64,000 bases of DNA from NCBI RefSeq assembly GCF_002355515.1, contig NZ_AP014809.1, forward strand, positions 434,001 through 498,000, written 5' to 3'. The notes under the pieces are model-generated. The model saw only the letters and a program-made list of their open reading frames with translations. It ran no database searches and was not told the DNA's origin. This DNA comes from Methylorubrum populi. GTDB lineage: Bacteria; Pseudomonadota; Alphaproteobacteria; Rhizobiales; Beijerinckiaceae. Positions 26,219 to 35,817 of the stretch are shown piece by piece; position 1 is the first letter of the stretch, and each line of letters opens with the position of its first letter. A program made the translations under genes and the position numbers.

Positions 26219-27637
26219 GCGTCCCTTGGAGTGGTGTCGCTCGACGGTAGCGAGGGAGGCCGCCTGCACGCATTCGACAGCGCTGTATCAGGTGGGCTCT
26301 CTCGCGGGGTGGTCATCGGCGGTTGCCGGGTAGGGTCGGGTTGCGAGTGCCAACCCCGAACCGAGAGACCCCCGATGACCGACGCGATGATGAGCCTGCG
26401 CGGCGTGCTGGAGAAGAGCGCCGACGCGGATCTGCTGCGGGAGATGATCGGCTTTGCGGCCGAGCGGTTGATGGAACTGGAGGTGGGCGGCCTGACGGGT
26501 GCCGCCCACGGCGAGAAGAGCGCCGAGCGTCTGGTCCAGCGCAACGGCTATCGCGACCGGGACTGGCAGACCCGCGCCGGGACGGTCGAACTGCGCATCC
26601 CCAAGCTGAGGAAGGGCTCATACTTCCCCGGCTTCCTTGAGCCGCGCCGGATGGCGGAGAAGGCGCTCACCGCGGTGATCCAGGAGGCCTACATCCAAGG
26701 CATCTCGACCCGCTCCGTGGACGACCTCGTCCAGGCGATGGGCGGCACCGGCGTGTCGAAGAGCCAGGTCAGCCGCCTGTGCCAGGAGATCGACGAGCGC
26801 GTGAACGCCTTCCTCGACCGTCCCATCGAGGGGGAGTGGCCCTACCTCTGGATCGACGCGACCTACGTGACGGTCAGAAGCGAGGGGCGCATCGTCTCGG
26901 TCGCCGTCATCGTGGCGGTGGGCGTGAACACCGACGCGCGGCGTGAGGTGCTCGGCATGGACATCGGCCCGTCCGAGGCAGAGACGTTCTGGACAGCGTT
27001 CCTGCGCAAGCTCGCCCGGCGCGGCCTGCGCGGGGTCAAGTTGGTGATCTCGGACGCCCACGAGGGCATCAAGGCCTCGGTGGCCAAAGTCATGAATGCG
27101 ACCTGGCAGCGCTGCCGCGTCCACTTCATGAGGAACGTGCTCGCCCACGCCGGGCGCAGCGGGCGGCGCGTCGTGTCGGCCTTCATCGCCACCGCCTTCA
27201 CCCAGGACGATGCGGAGGCGGCCAAGGCACAGTGGCGGCGGGTGGCCGACCAGATCCGGCCCAAGGTGCCCAAGCTCGCCGCCCCGCTGGACGCTGCCGA
27301 GCCCGACGTGCTGGCCTACATGAGCTTCCCGGTCGCCCATCGGGTCAAGCTACACTCCACGAACCCCCTGGAGCGCCTCAACGGCGAGATCAAGCGCCGC
27401 ACCGAGGTGGTGGGCATCTTCCCCAACGAAGCCGCCATCACCCGCCTCGTCGGCGCGATCCTCCTCGAACAAAATGACGAGTGGGCCGTTCAGCGATCCC
27501 GCTACATCACCCTGGAAAGCATCGCCCCGATCGGCGATGATCCCCTCGTCAGCTTGCCGACCCTGGCAGCCTGATCGTCCCGGCCCAAGCCGGTGACCGT
27601 GGTGGCTTCGTCAAAGCTACACCACACCAGGGGACAC
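26219..27637 (+). mobile_element. IS256-family insertion sequence
   Basis: About 1.42 kb. Imperfect inverted repeats at the ends: left GCGTCCCTTGGAGTGGTGTC (from 26219) and right, read inward on the minus strand, GTGTCCCCTGGTGTGGTGTA (from 27637). It contains one transposase gene. No 8-9 bp target duplication is visible in the flanks. It lies immediately after the OYE-like gene. Confidence 0.82.
26375..27574 (+). CDS. IS256-family (Mutator-type) transposase
   Basis: 399 residues from ATG 26375. Motifs of the DDE Mutator fold: [17 protein letters not shown] (first Asp), [19 protein letters not shown] (second Asp), the C-x-x-H of [15 protein letters not shown], and [20 protein letters not shown] with the catalytic Glu. 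N-terminal [21 protein letters not shown] is typical. Appears intact. Confidence 0.95.
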   Translation: MTDAMMSLRGVLEKSADADLLREMIGFAAERLMELEVGGLTGAAHGEKSAERLVQRNGYRDRDWQTRAGTVELRIPKLRKGSYFPGFLEPRRMAEKALTAVIQEAYIQGISTRSVDDLVQAMGGTGVSKSQVSRLCQEIDERVNAFLDRPIEGEWPYLWIDATYVTVRSEGRIVSVAVIVAVGVNTDARREVLGMDIGPSEAETFWTAFLRKLARRGLRGVKLVISDAHEGIKASVAKVMNATWQRCRVHFMRNVLAHAGRSGRRVVSAFIATAFTQDDAEAAKAQWRRVADQIRPKVPKLAAPLDAAEPDVLAYMSFPVAHRVKLHSTNPLERLNGEIKRRTEVVGIFPNEAAITRLVGAILLEQNDEWAVQRSRYITLESIAPIGDDPLVSLPTLAA

Positions 27638-27812
27638 GACCCGCCACTCCGCCAAGTGTCCGCTATGAGGTGGCGACTGAAGCCGATTGAACGACCGCAG
27701 CGGGCCAAAGCCGAATGTCGGCTTTCCGGCGGCAACTCAATGAAGGCTCAGCACCCTTCTCGGACGGTGGGGGGCTGGGTGCGGCGGCCCGCGCAGGCCG
27801 CCGCGGTAATGA

Positions 27813-28220
27813 TCAGATGTCGGTCTGCTCCGACATTACGAGCGCATCGTCCGCCTCGATGCCGAGATAGCGCACCGTGCTTTCCAGTTTCGTATGGCCC
27901 AGCAGCAGCTGACAAGCTCGCAGGTTGCCGGTCCGCCGGTAGATCAGCGCCACCTTCGTCCGGCGCAGGCTATGCGTGCCGTAGCCCGCCGGGTCGAGCC
28001 CGATCAACGTGACCCACTCGTCGACCAGGCGGCCGTACTGGCGCGTCGTCAGGTGCTCGCCCGGGCGGCTGCGGCTCGGAAACAGCCAATCGCTGGCTCG
28101 AAGGCCCCGCAGCTTCAGCCACGCCGCCAGCGTCTCACGGGTGGTCTCGGTCAGCTCGAACGGCACGGGCCGTCCGGTCTTCTGCTGGACGATGGTGGTG
28201 CGCAGGCGGATGCCTGCCCT
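27813..28220 (-). pseudogene. Tyrosine recombinase remnant lacking the N-terminal third
   Basis: The minus-strand frame matches the recombinase at 22420-23046 from RLRTTIVQQKTGRPVPFELT through HSLRRTKVALIYRRTGN, LLGHTKLESTVRYLGIE and the final SEQTDI. Upstream of about 28215 the homology stops abruptly, so the box I Arg region is missing and no start belongs to it. It sits just left of the Argonaute gene and is in the same orientation as the complete copy. Confidence 0.8.
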
Positions 28221-28358
28221 CATTGGCGGCGGCGAAGGCGCCGCGACCCTCGACACCTGGCACGAAGAGCCACCCCTTCGCCCGCACCGCCGCGAGCACA
28301 CCCGTTAGGCTTCAATCGAGCGAGGCTCACTGCATCCAGCAGATAGTCTCGATGCCGG

Positions 28359-29861
28359 TCAGGTGTAGAATTTGTAAGAGGGATTTGGGTGCTGGTTGTC
28401 AGATAGTTCGGTCATGAGCATTCCGACCTTGCGGGCGAACGAAAGGGTGATAGGTGCCCGGGACATTCCGTCGGTCGAGTTCCAGTTCATCTTGGTCAAG
28501 GCGAGGATTTCGACCGCGCGCTGGCGCATGTCGGTTTCGCCGACTGCGCCGATCTGAATGGGCGCGGGGATGTGCGGTCCGGGATACTCGTTCCACCACT
28601 CGACATAGCCGCTGGTGAATAGAAAGTGGTCATCGCCGACCGTGCACAGCGTGCCGCGAGCAGGCTCCTGCGTCCCCTTCTTAACGAGACGAAAAGACGT
28701 GCTGCGGATCCAGATCAGGTCGCAAGCAGGCACCTTTTTCGACGCCGCGCGCTGGAAGCCTTCTTCCTCCTCGGGTGCGTAGGCGGAGCTCTTGTGGATG
28801 ACGACCCGACTCGGCAGCACGCCGGCGCGCGCCTCGTAGGCGCTGAGCACGTCCTCTAGAAGCCCCTCAGCCTGCTCTTGCGTAAGATAAGGTTGCTTGT
28901 TGCGCCGCTGATCTTTCGGGATCGTTGCTCCCTTGAGCGCGAAGGGTTCGACTTCTGTCGAGAACGCCTGCGCGACACTCGCGTAGACGAGATTGTCAGC
29001 GCCGCGCTTCATGTGGTGAAACGAGACACCGACGAAGCAGATGTTCGGCGGCAGGTCTGCCGGGCGCCACGGCAACCCACCGGCCTTGTAGTAGAGTGTG
29101 GTGGCGATGTTCCAAGCCCTGGTTGCGAAGCTCTGACCCTTGTCGTCGGGCCGATCGATGCTGTCACGCCGGAGGACCTGCAGGGGCACCGGACCTACAT
29201 GCGTCATCTGCCGCGCCTTGAGCGCTCGGTAGAAGGTCCGAAACAGCAGGTCGTCGGCGCGCGTGCGCAGGTCCTCGGCGGCTTCGAGCTCCTCGGGCGT
29301 CGGCGCGAACAGCGCCAGCTGATCGGCCTCTTCCTCCTGGCGCAGAACTTCCAATGCGCGTCGTTCCCTCGCGGTTAGCCCAGGATTGCTGATCCGAAGA
29401 TCGGCGACGTCAGGCGCGAGGCAGACGATGATGCAGTCGGGCTGCACGTCTCCGAACAAGCCGGAAATCTTGCTGTCGAAAAGGTCGAGCAGCTCGTCGA
29501 AGCCTTCCTTATCGCCGCGTTGCCGGGCGAGTTCGTACCGCGCTTGGTCGACTGGACGCAGGAACCTGGGTTCGATGATGAAACGGCAGCCCAGCACTCG
29601 TTCGGCGCCCAGCCAGTCGCGGTAGCGACGCGAATTACCCTCCTTTGCCGGGAGGTAACCGTTCAGCCGCTCCAGCCAAGCGCTCGCAGCCGTGACATCG
29701 GCCTCAGCGCCGACGATGCCGAGGCGGATTTCAGCGACACGCTTGTTATCGACGGGCCCCGCATCCGACAGCAAACGCCGCGGCTCGATGCCGGTCTTGC
29801 CGTCGCCAAAGGCGAGCTTGGGCTCAGGCAGCCTTTGTATGCGAACGCTGATCGGCTGCAC
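28359..29861 (-). CDS. Short prokaryotic Argonaute (MID-PIWI)
   Basis: 500 residues from GTG 29861, overlapping the APAZ gene by 38 bp. Length and motifs fit short pAgo proteins that have only MID and PIWI lobes: QPDCIIVCLAPDVADL, RTFYRALKARQMTHVGPVPL, ATRAWNIATTLYYKAGGLPW, ICFVGVSFHHMKRGADNLVY, SRVVIHKSSAYAPEE, and C-terminal APITLSFARKVGML with a terminal SYKFYT. The first PIWI Asp position reads Ser in FVGVSFHH, as expected for catalytically inactive short pAgos that sense guide/target nucleic acid and switch on a partner effector through the APAZ domain. It is cytoplasmic and co-transcribed with its partner. A defence role against plasmids or phage is known for the family (SPARSA and SPARTA types). 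Confidence 0.9.
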   Translation of the reverse strand: MQPISVRIQRLPEPKLAFGDGKTGIEPRRLLSDAGPVDNKRVAEIRLGIVGAEADVTAASAWLERLNGYLPAKEGNSRRYRDWLGAERVLGCRFIIEPRFLRPVDQARYELARQRGDKEGFDELLDLFDSKISGLFGDVQPDCIIVCLAPDVADLRISNPGLTARERRALEVLRQEEEADQLALFAPTPEELEAAEDLRTRADDLLFRTFYRALKARQMTHVGPVPLQVLRRDSIDRPDDKGQSFATRAWNIATTLYYKAGGLPWRPADLPPNICFVGVSFHHMKRGADNLVYASVAQAFSTEVEPFALKGATIPKDQRRNKQPYLTQEQAEGLLEDVLSAYEARAGVLPSRVVIHKSSAYAPEEEEGFQRAASKKVPACDLIWIRSTSFRLVKKGTQEPARGTLCTVGDDHFLFTSGYVEWWNEYPGPHIPAPIQIGAVGETDMRQRAVEILALTKMNWNSTDGMSRAPITLSFARKVGMLMTELSDNQHPNPSYKFYT

Positions 29862-32391
29862 CGCCGGCCTCCTCGATAACTTCTACACTAACAAACGAGC
29901 CGCCGAGAATCAGATCCTCGACATGCTGCTGCCCAAGGTTGATCGTCTGCGCGCCCTGACTCAGGAACCTGCCCCAGAAGGTCAGATCGTTGTCGACGTT
30001 CTGATTTCGGTCGAGCTTCATGCGCCGGGTCGCCTTCGCTGTCCGGGCGAAGGAGGGCAGCGGCTTTTTCGCGTCGCGTCCGGTGAACATGTAGAAGGGC
30101 TTGATCCTGACGCCCCAAACCCCAGCCATCTGGATCACCTCGAAACCGAACCCCTCGTTCTCGAACCACGCCTTGTAGCCGTCCGGTCCGCGTTGTTTCA
30201 CGACCCATCGTTGGATGTTCTTGCGGGCGGGAGAGTCGTAGACGTAGCAGCGGGCGCCGCCAGCGTTGCCCTCGAAGTAGGCGCGACGCCCTCGCTTCTT
30301 GCCTTCCTCGATGACCAGCCCGCGCAAACCGAACCCGCGCAGATGACGCTCGAAGTGCTTTCGCAACAGCCAGGACAGCACCCGCCGACGATCGGGATCC
30401 GCTTCGATCTCGCTTCGTCGCCAGGCTCGGCCGGCACCCTGATGAGCGTATGAACCGAACACGGCGTGAAGGATCGGGAGAGGTGCGAAGCTCCAGATGT
30501 ACTCGTCGCCCTGGACGATGAACGTGCCGGCCTCATTGATCGGCAGCTCCGTCGGCCGCGCTCGCCAGGGTCCGGTCAGCTTCACGACCGCGACAGTGTC
30601 GGGGATGCTGACGAAGGGGATGAAGTTCAGGACGTAGACTTCAGTCGGGCGTTCATCCCGTGCCACGGACTTTGATCCGGCCGACGCAATGGGCTGCTTG
30701 ATCAACGCTGTGAAGCGCGCGCCCGGCGCGTCGTTTGTGAACTCGGCGCCGCCGCCATGGTCGGCCAGCATTTGCTCGACATCGACGAGACCCGTGCCCG
30801 CACGCTCCATCGCTCGGATGCCGAAGAAGATGTCGCAGAGCGCGCGATTTCGCAGGCCGCTGACCTCGACGCGAGGCTTGAAGCGGCCGCCGTTATCGAC
30901 TTCGAGCTGGGCGATGACCGAATCCGGCAGCCCCCCGGGGTTCGAGAAGCGCACGCTCTCGCCGGACGATACCGCGATGATGGCGGGATCGCTCCGGCTG
31001 TAGTCGCGGTGCACGAGCATGTTGACGAGCAATTCGACGAGCGCCCGTTCAGGGTAGGCTGGCCGTTCGTCGTGCGTCGTGCGCTTCTTGACCTTGAGGG
31101 TTGGGTTCGCGTCCCTCTGGCCTAGCCATTCAATCAGGTCGCGATGCTGCGCGATAAGATTGCCCTCGAAGACGCGACGCTTCTTTCCGCCAATGGATGT
31201 CGAAATCACGGCATGCGGAAACCAGCGTTGGGGCTCCCGGCCGAACAGAAGCACGCAGCCCGCAGTCGGCACTTCGCGGCCATCGCACTGAACGAGGAGA
31301 CCCTGTTCTTTCAGCAGGCCGGGTAGCGTGTCGTGCATAACCGGGGGCCGCCCGAGCTTCTCGCAATATTCCTTCAGCGTTGCGATCATCAAGTCATGGT
31401 CGAGGTCCGCCACGGTGGCGTCCGGGACGACCTGGTCGTCGAACGCGGAAGTGGCTGCGCCGTCGCCCTTTGCCGTCGCGTGAAGATAGCGATCCTCGGC
31501 TTTGAGACCTCGCGCGAGTTGATCCATCAGTTCGTCGAAGCCCTCGATCTCGTAGGGCTCGAAGTTGCTGCCGATCCGCCTCTTGAGCGCCTCGACGTTG
31601 GGGTGAAGGGTCTCGCCTTTACGGATACACCAGTAAACGCCGTTCTTGAAGTTGTTGGTTTGCGCGCCCCCGTCGCCGAGGAAGTGCTCCATGATTGATG
31701 GTTCGGAGCCTCGGTATCCGATCACCACCAGTGGGCTATCCGCGACTAGCGGGAGGAGCTTGCTTACCAGCTCAGCATCGAGTTTCTGGACCTCGTCGAC
31801 GAGGTTCTGATCGGAGTACTGCTCGGCACGCCCGTGTAGCCACACAATCTGAGCTTTGGCCTAGAGGCTGAACTCGTTGAGGTCGCCGGCTCGCCGGTTC
31901 ACTTCTGCGATGTGCCCGATGTGCTGCCGAACCGCTCCGAGTGCGGTCGGCAAGCAGGTGTCGAAGTTTGTAGTCAAGACGGTCGAGACAAGCCCTTTGA
32001 CGATGAGCTCCGCTAAGCGATGATAGCCCTTGCCGATGCCGTTTGTAGGCTGGATCAAGTCGAGCAAGAGCTGTTTGCGATATTCGGCTGGTTTCAGCAG
32101 GTTTTGGACAACGAGGGGAAAGTTCTCGGCCAGCCGGTCATCGCCTTTGAGGAACCACGGCTGTCCGTGCAACCAGGTCTGCCATTCGGTAAGCCGGACC
32201 TGCTCCGGTGGGACGGAACCGCCGAGAATCTGTTCGGCGTACACCCTCTTCGCCAGCCGCTTCACGCTCTCGGCAGCGGTGGGCACGCCGGAGCCGAAGC
32301 TCGCGCCAGCCCCCAGAAGCAGCACGGGGCGTGCGCTGTTGGTCGCGCGAAAGATGCGCGTCAACGTACGGATGGCATCTTGCTGCGACAT
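29824..32391 (-). pseudogene. SIR2-ATPase-like-APAZ partner of short Argonaute, interrupted by an in-frame TAG
   Basis: One frame from ATG 32391 to TGA 29826-29824 (856 codons) is broken only by TAG at 31863-31861 (codon 177). Residues 1-300 are a SIR2 NADase-type domain: PVLLLGAGASFGSGVPTAAE, VLTTNFDTCL, then after the stop IVWLHG (probable catalytic His at 186) and VVIGYRGSEPSI. Residues about 320-575 resemble the COG2865/HATPase_c_4 ATP-binding region: AGCVLLFGREPQRWF, ALVELLVNMLVHRDYS, FSNPGGLPDS, RNRALCDIFFGIRAMERAGTG. Residues about 590-855 are the APAZ domain (VYVLNFIPFVSIP; YEFEGF-like and KPFYMFTGRD stretches) that binds Ago. A restart GTG at 31845 would yield a 673-residue product without the Rossmann half. 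Mutation, suppression or sequencing error are all possible. Confidence 0.82.
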
Positions 32392-32647
32392 CAGCCCTCC
32401 AGAGTCCCGAGCGGATAGCGGAGTGTGTCGACGTTCGCCAGAACAATACAAGAACTAACTTCGCTTTTCCAGTGATAAGAATAAAGCCCGCGGAGCGGTT
32501 GTCGCGACCGGCGCATTCGCTGCACCAGCGGGAGTCCGCTCTGACCGGCGCCTCCCGATCGGTGCGTGCCGTATGGCTTTTCAACAGATTCTTTCGTTGA
32601 CGGTGAACGGGAGGCCCTAAAGCGGACGCGGTGAATGTCGGCTACGG
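32392..32647. other. Upstream region of the Argonaute operon
   Basis: 256 bp between the SIR2 start and the left end of the IS1182-type element. GGAGGG lies directly before the SIR2 ATG. An A/T-rich stretch (about 32445-32485, with CAAGAACTAACTTCGC and GATAAGAATAAAGC) is the likely promoter area. No gene is supported. Confidence 0.4.
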
Positions 32648-34188
32648 GTCGATAGTGTTGAAAAAGGCGTCGTTGCTGCTGGCTTGAAGTAGTGATTCAC
32701 TCCTTCCGAGCGGAGGGTGACGCGAATGATGGGCGATCGGGTCACGGTTCAGGACGCGTTGTTCTACGAGTTCAGCCTCGAACGGCATGTTCCGGCGAAG
32801 CACCTTCTTCGAGTGATTGATCGCTTCGTCGATTTGTCTGGCATCCGGCAGCATCTTGCCCCGCACTACAGCTCAATCGGCCGCCCTTCGATCGATCCCG
32901 AACTTCTGATCCGCATGCTGATCGTCGGCTACTGCTTCGGCATCCGCTCCGAGCGCCGGCTGTGCGAGGAGGTGCATCTCAACCTCGCCTATCGCTGGTT
33001 CTGCCGCCTCGGCCTCGAAGGCGACGTGCCCGATCATTCCACCTTCTCCAAGACCCGCCACGGCCGTTTCCGCGACGCCGACCTCCTGCGAGAGCTCTTC
33101 GAGACGGTCGTGCGGCGCTGCATGGCAGAAGGGTTGGTGGGCGGCGAGGGCTTCGCTGTCGATGCCAGCCTGATCGTGGCCGACGCCCAGCGCCAGCGGG
33201 GCGTGAAGTCGGGCGAGGATCTCGATCCGACGGCGCGGCGGGCGGTGGCCGAATATCTTGCGACGCTCGACGACGCTGCTTTCGGCGCGGCGACGCCGGT
33301 GGAACCGAAGTTCGTTTCGCCGGTCGATCCGGCGGCCCGCTGGACCGCCTCCTGGGGAGGGCCGGCCGTCTTCGCCTACTGCACCAACTACTTGGTCGAC
33401 GTCGAGAATGCGATCATCGTCGACGTAGAGCCCTCGACCGCGGTGAGGCAGGCGGAGGTCGGGGCGGCCAAGACGATGATCGCGCGCGTCCATGACGATC
33501 TCGGCCTCTGGCCCGAGCGGCTGATCGCCGACACCGGCTACGGATCGGCCGAGATGCTGGACTGGCTCGTGCACGAACGCGGGATCGAGCCGCACATCCC
33601 GGTCTTCGACAAATCCCAGCGCAAGGACGGGACCTTCTCACGCGCGGACTTCGCCTATGACCATGGCAGCGACAGCTACACCTGTCCGGACGGCAGGCAG
33701 CTCAAGCTCTACCGCCGCCGTTTTGCCGCCCCGCGCGATGGGATTAATCAGGACAACACGCTGCGCTATCGGGCCAGCCAAGCCGACTGCCGAGCCTGCG
33801 CCCTGAAGGCGCAGTGCTGTCCGAACGCGCTGGCTCGCAAGGTAACGCGTTCGCTCTTCGAAGGCGCACGCGATATGGCGCGGGCGATTGCCGAAACCGA
33901 CGCCTACCGAACGTCGCGAAGGCAGCGAAAGAAGGTCGAGATGCTATTTGCGCATCTCAAGCGGATCCTGAAGCTCGACCGGTTGCGACTACGAGGGCCC
34001 AATGGTGCCCGCGACGAGTTCCACTTGGCAGCCACGGCGCAGAACTTGAGGAAGATGGCCAAGCTCTACGCCGCCAAGCAGCCGATCCCAGCCAGCTGAG
34101 AGCCGAGCGAGCACCGCGTCACCTCAAACGAAGGCTCAACGGCCAGCCAAGGGCGCTGCTCCAACCGCTTTTTTCAACACTATCCACC
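32648..34188 (+). mobile_element. IS1182-type insertion sequence (first copy)
   Basis: About 1.54 kb. The left end reads TCGATAGTGTTGAAAAA (about 32649-32665) and the right end is its near-complement TTTTTTCAACACTATCCAC (about 34169-34187). It contains one intact transposase on the plus strand. The right end abuts a second, different IS (starting about 34191) with no spacer, so one probably inserted next to or into the other's end. Confidence 0.78.
32726..34099 (+). CDS. IS1182/IS5-superfamily transposase
   Basis: 457 residues from ATG 32726 with GCGGAGGG upstream. DUF772-like N-terminus (ALFYEFSLERHVPAKHLLRV, RPSIDPELLIRMLIVGYCFG), then DDE core: GGEGFAVDASLIVADAQR (first Asp), LIADTGYGSAEMLDW (second Asp), a Cys-rich insert (YTCPDGR; CRACALKAQCCP) and RRQRKKVEMLFAHLKRIL with the catalytic Glu. 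Intact. Confidence 0.93.
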   Translation: MMGDRVTVQDALFYEFSLERHVPAKHLLRVIDRFVDLSGIRQHLAPHYSSIGRPSIDPELLIRMLIVGYCFGIRSERRLCEEVHLNLAYRWFCRLGLEGDVPDHSTFSKTRHGRFRDADLLRELFETVVRRCMAEGLVGGEGFAVDASLIVADAQRQRGVKSGEDLDPTARRAVAEYLATLDDAAFGAATPVEPKFVSPVDPAARWTASWGGPAVFAYCTNYLVDVENAIIVDVEPSTAVRQAEVGAAKTMIARVHDDLGLWPERLIADTGYGSAEMLDWLVHERGIEPHIPVFDKSQRKDGTFSRADFAYDHGSDSYTCPDGRQLKLYRRRFAAPRDGINQDNTLRYRASQADCRACALKAQCCPNALARKVTRSLFEGARDMARAIAETDAYRTSRRQRKKVEMLFAHLKRILKLDRLRLRGPNGARDEFHLAATAQNLRKMAKLYAAKQPIPAS

Positions 34189-34190
34189 GA

Positions 34191-35771
34191 GGCCGTGTGG
34201 AAACGCAGATCCCTCGGGATTGGGGCGAGCGCACCGCGTTGCGCCGGAGATCGAGCTGCTGGCCTCAGGTTCGGATGGCCGCCAGCAGCGGGCGGACCCC
34301 GAAGATCTGGATCATCCGCTTCATGTTGTAGGCCAGAACTTGCAGGCTCATCTCGGTCCTGACCTTCGCCAAGGTCCGGGTCAGGAAGTGAGTGGCGCCC
34401 ATCCAGGCCTTCAGCGTACCGAACGGGTGCTCCACGGTCTGGCGACGGATCTTCATCGCGTCCGGCATCCGGTCGAGCCGCTCCTGCATCGCATCAAGCA
34501 CGCCCTCGTGCACCCAGCGTTTGACACGCCGCGTCTCCGCTGGCGTGCAGCGGGGCTTGAGAGCGCAATCGAGACAGGCCGTCAGGTTGCGGTAGTGATC
34601 TATCTCGTCGCCATCGGCCCGACGATCGGACCGGGTAACGCCCTTGGTCAGGTGCTGGCCGGCGGGACAGGTGTAACGGTCATGGCTGGCGTCGTAGACG
34701 AAGTCCTGTCCCGTGAAGAGGCCGCGCTTGGCGTGGCCCGAGGTCAGGGTCTTGGGCACGCATGGCAGCACGCCGGTGCCCTCGCAGGCCAGAACCTGTT
34801 CCCCGCTGAGGTAGCCCCGGTCGGCCAGCACCGTGAGCGTGGCACACCCCGTCGCCTCCTGAGCCAGGAGCCCCATCGGCGCGAGTTGCGCCCGGTCGCT
34901 GCCGACGTTGGTCACGGCGTGGGCCACGATCAGATGGTGCTCGGCATCCACCGCGGCCTGGACGTTGTAGCCGACCATGCCCGTACCCTTGCCGCTGGTC
35001 GCCATGGAGCGCGCGTCGGGGTCGGTCAGCGAGACTTGGCCGTCGGGTGCAGCCTCGACCTGCTGCCCTCTCGCCTGGAGGACCTGCATCTGCGCGCGCA
35101 GGCCCGCAATCTTCTCCTTGAGCCGTGTCGTGCGCGCCTCGGCGATGTCGCTCGGCTCGCGGTCGGCCCGATCCAGCGCAGCAAGATAACGGCCGATGCT
35201 CGTCTCGACCTGCGCCAAGCGCGCCTCGACCTTCGCGGCGGTGAAGTTCTTGTCGCGGTTGTTGACCGCCTTGAACTTGCTGCCGTCGATGGCGACGACG
35301 GCCTTGCTGAACAGGTTCAGCCGGCGGCACAACACCACGAACTGCGCGCAGGCGGCCTGGATGGCAGGGCCGTTGTCCTTGCGGAAGTCGGCCAGCGTCT
35401 TGAAGTCGGGCATCAGCCGGCCGGTGAGCCAGATCAGTTCGACGTTGCGTTGGCTCTCGCGTTCGAGACGCCGGCTCGACGGGACGCGGTTGAGATAGCC
35501 GTAGAGGTAGATCTTGAGCAGCGTCGCTGGATGGTAGGCCGGACGACCCGTGGCCTCCGGTACCGCGCCCGCGAAGCCGAGCCGGCCCAGATCGAGCTCA
35601 TCGACGAACACTTCGACGAGGCGAACCGGGTTGTCGGCGGTGATGTAGTCGTCCAGACAGTCGGGAAGGAGTGTGATCTGCTGACGATCCTCGCCTGCAA
35701 TGAAGCGCTTCATCCCGACCTCCCAAGATCGGAAATTACTCTACCAGATCAGCGCGTTTTCACACAGCCTG
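34191..35771 (-). mobile_element. IS1182-family insertion sequence (second, different element)
   Basis: About 1.58 kb. Left end GGCCGTGTGGAAACGC (34191 onward) and right end GCGTTTTCACACAGCC (35754-35769) are imperfect inverted repeats. It carries one minus-strand transposase. It directly adjoins the element at 32648-34188 and truncates whatever was upstream of 35772. Confidence 0.75.
34265..35713 (-). CDS. IS1182-family transposase
   Basis: 482 residues from ATG 35713. MKRFIAGEDRQQITLLPDCL and YHPATLLKIYLYGYLNRVPS are the usual IS1182 N-terminus; DDE residues lie in AVVAIDGSKFKAVNNRDKNF, TVLADRGYLSGEQVLACEGT and RRQTVEHPFGTLKAWMGATH. A Cys cluster (YTCPAGQ; CLDCALKPRCTP) precedes the last motif. 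A coiled coil near 175-215 (TTRLKEKIAGLRAQMQVLQA). Intact. Confidence 0.95.
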   Translation of the reverse strand: MKRFIAGEDRQQITLLPDCLDDYITADNPVRLVEVFVDELDLGRLGFAGAVPEATGRPAYHPATLLKIYLYGYLNRVPSSRRLERESQRNVELIWLTGRLMPDFKTLADFRKDNGPAIQAACAQFVVLCRRLNLFSKAVVAIDGSKFKAVNNRDKNFTAAKVEARLAQVETSIGRYLAALDRADREPSDIAEARTTRLKEKIAGLRAQMQVLQARGQQVEAAPDGQVSLTDPDARSMATSGKGTGMVGYNVQAAVDAEHHLIVAHAVTNVGSDRAQLAPMGLLAQEATGCATLTVLADRGYLSGEQVLACEGTGVLPCVPKTLTSGHAKRGLFTGQDFVYDASHDRYTCPAGQHLTKGVTRSDRRADGDEIDHYRNLTACLDCALKPRCTPAETRRVKRWVHEGVLDAMQERLDRMPDAMKIRRQTVEHPFGTLKAWMGATHFLTRTLAKVRTEMSLQVLAYNMKRMIQIFGVRPLLAAIRT

Positions 35772-35817
35772 CACCCATCTCGGACATTCGATCAGTCGAA
35801 GCGTATCGCTCGAAGCA

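Noticed and set aside
27502..27735. Minus-strand frame across the IS256 right end
   Set aside because: It crosses the inverted repeat and is antisense to the transposase end; no content.
28209..28308. Plus-strand tail (ALIGGGEGAATLDTWHEE) beside the truncated recombinase
   Set aside because: Could be the end of a lost gene, but it is about 30 codons with no family match, so it is not called.
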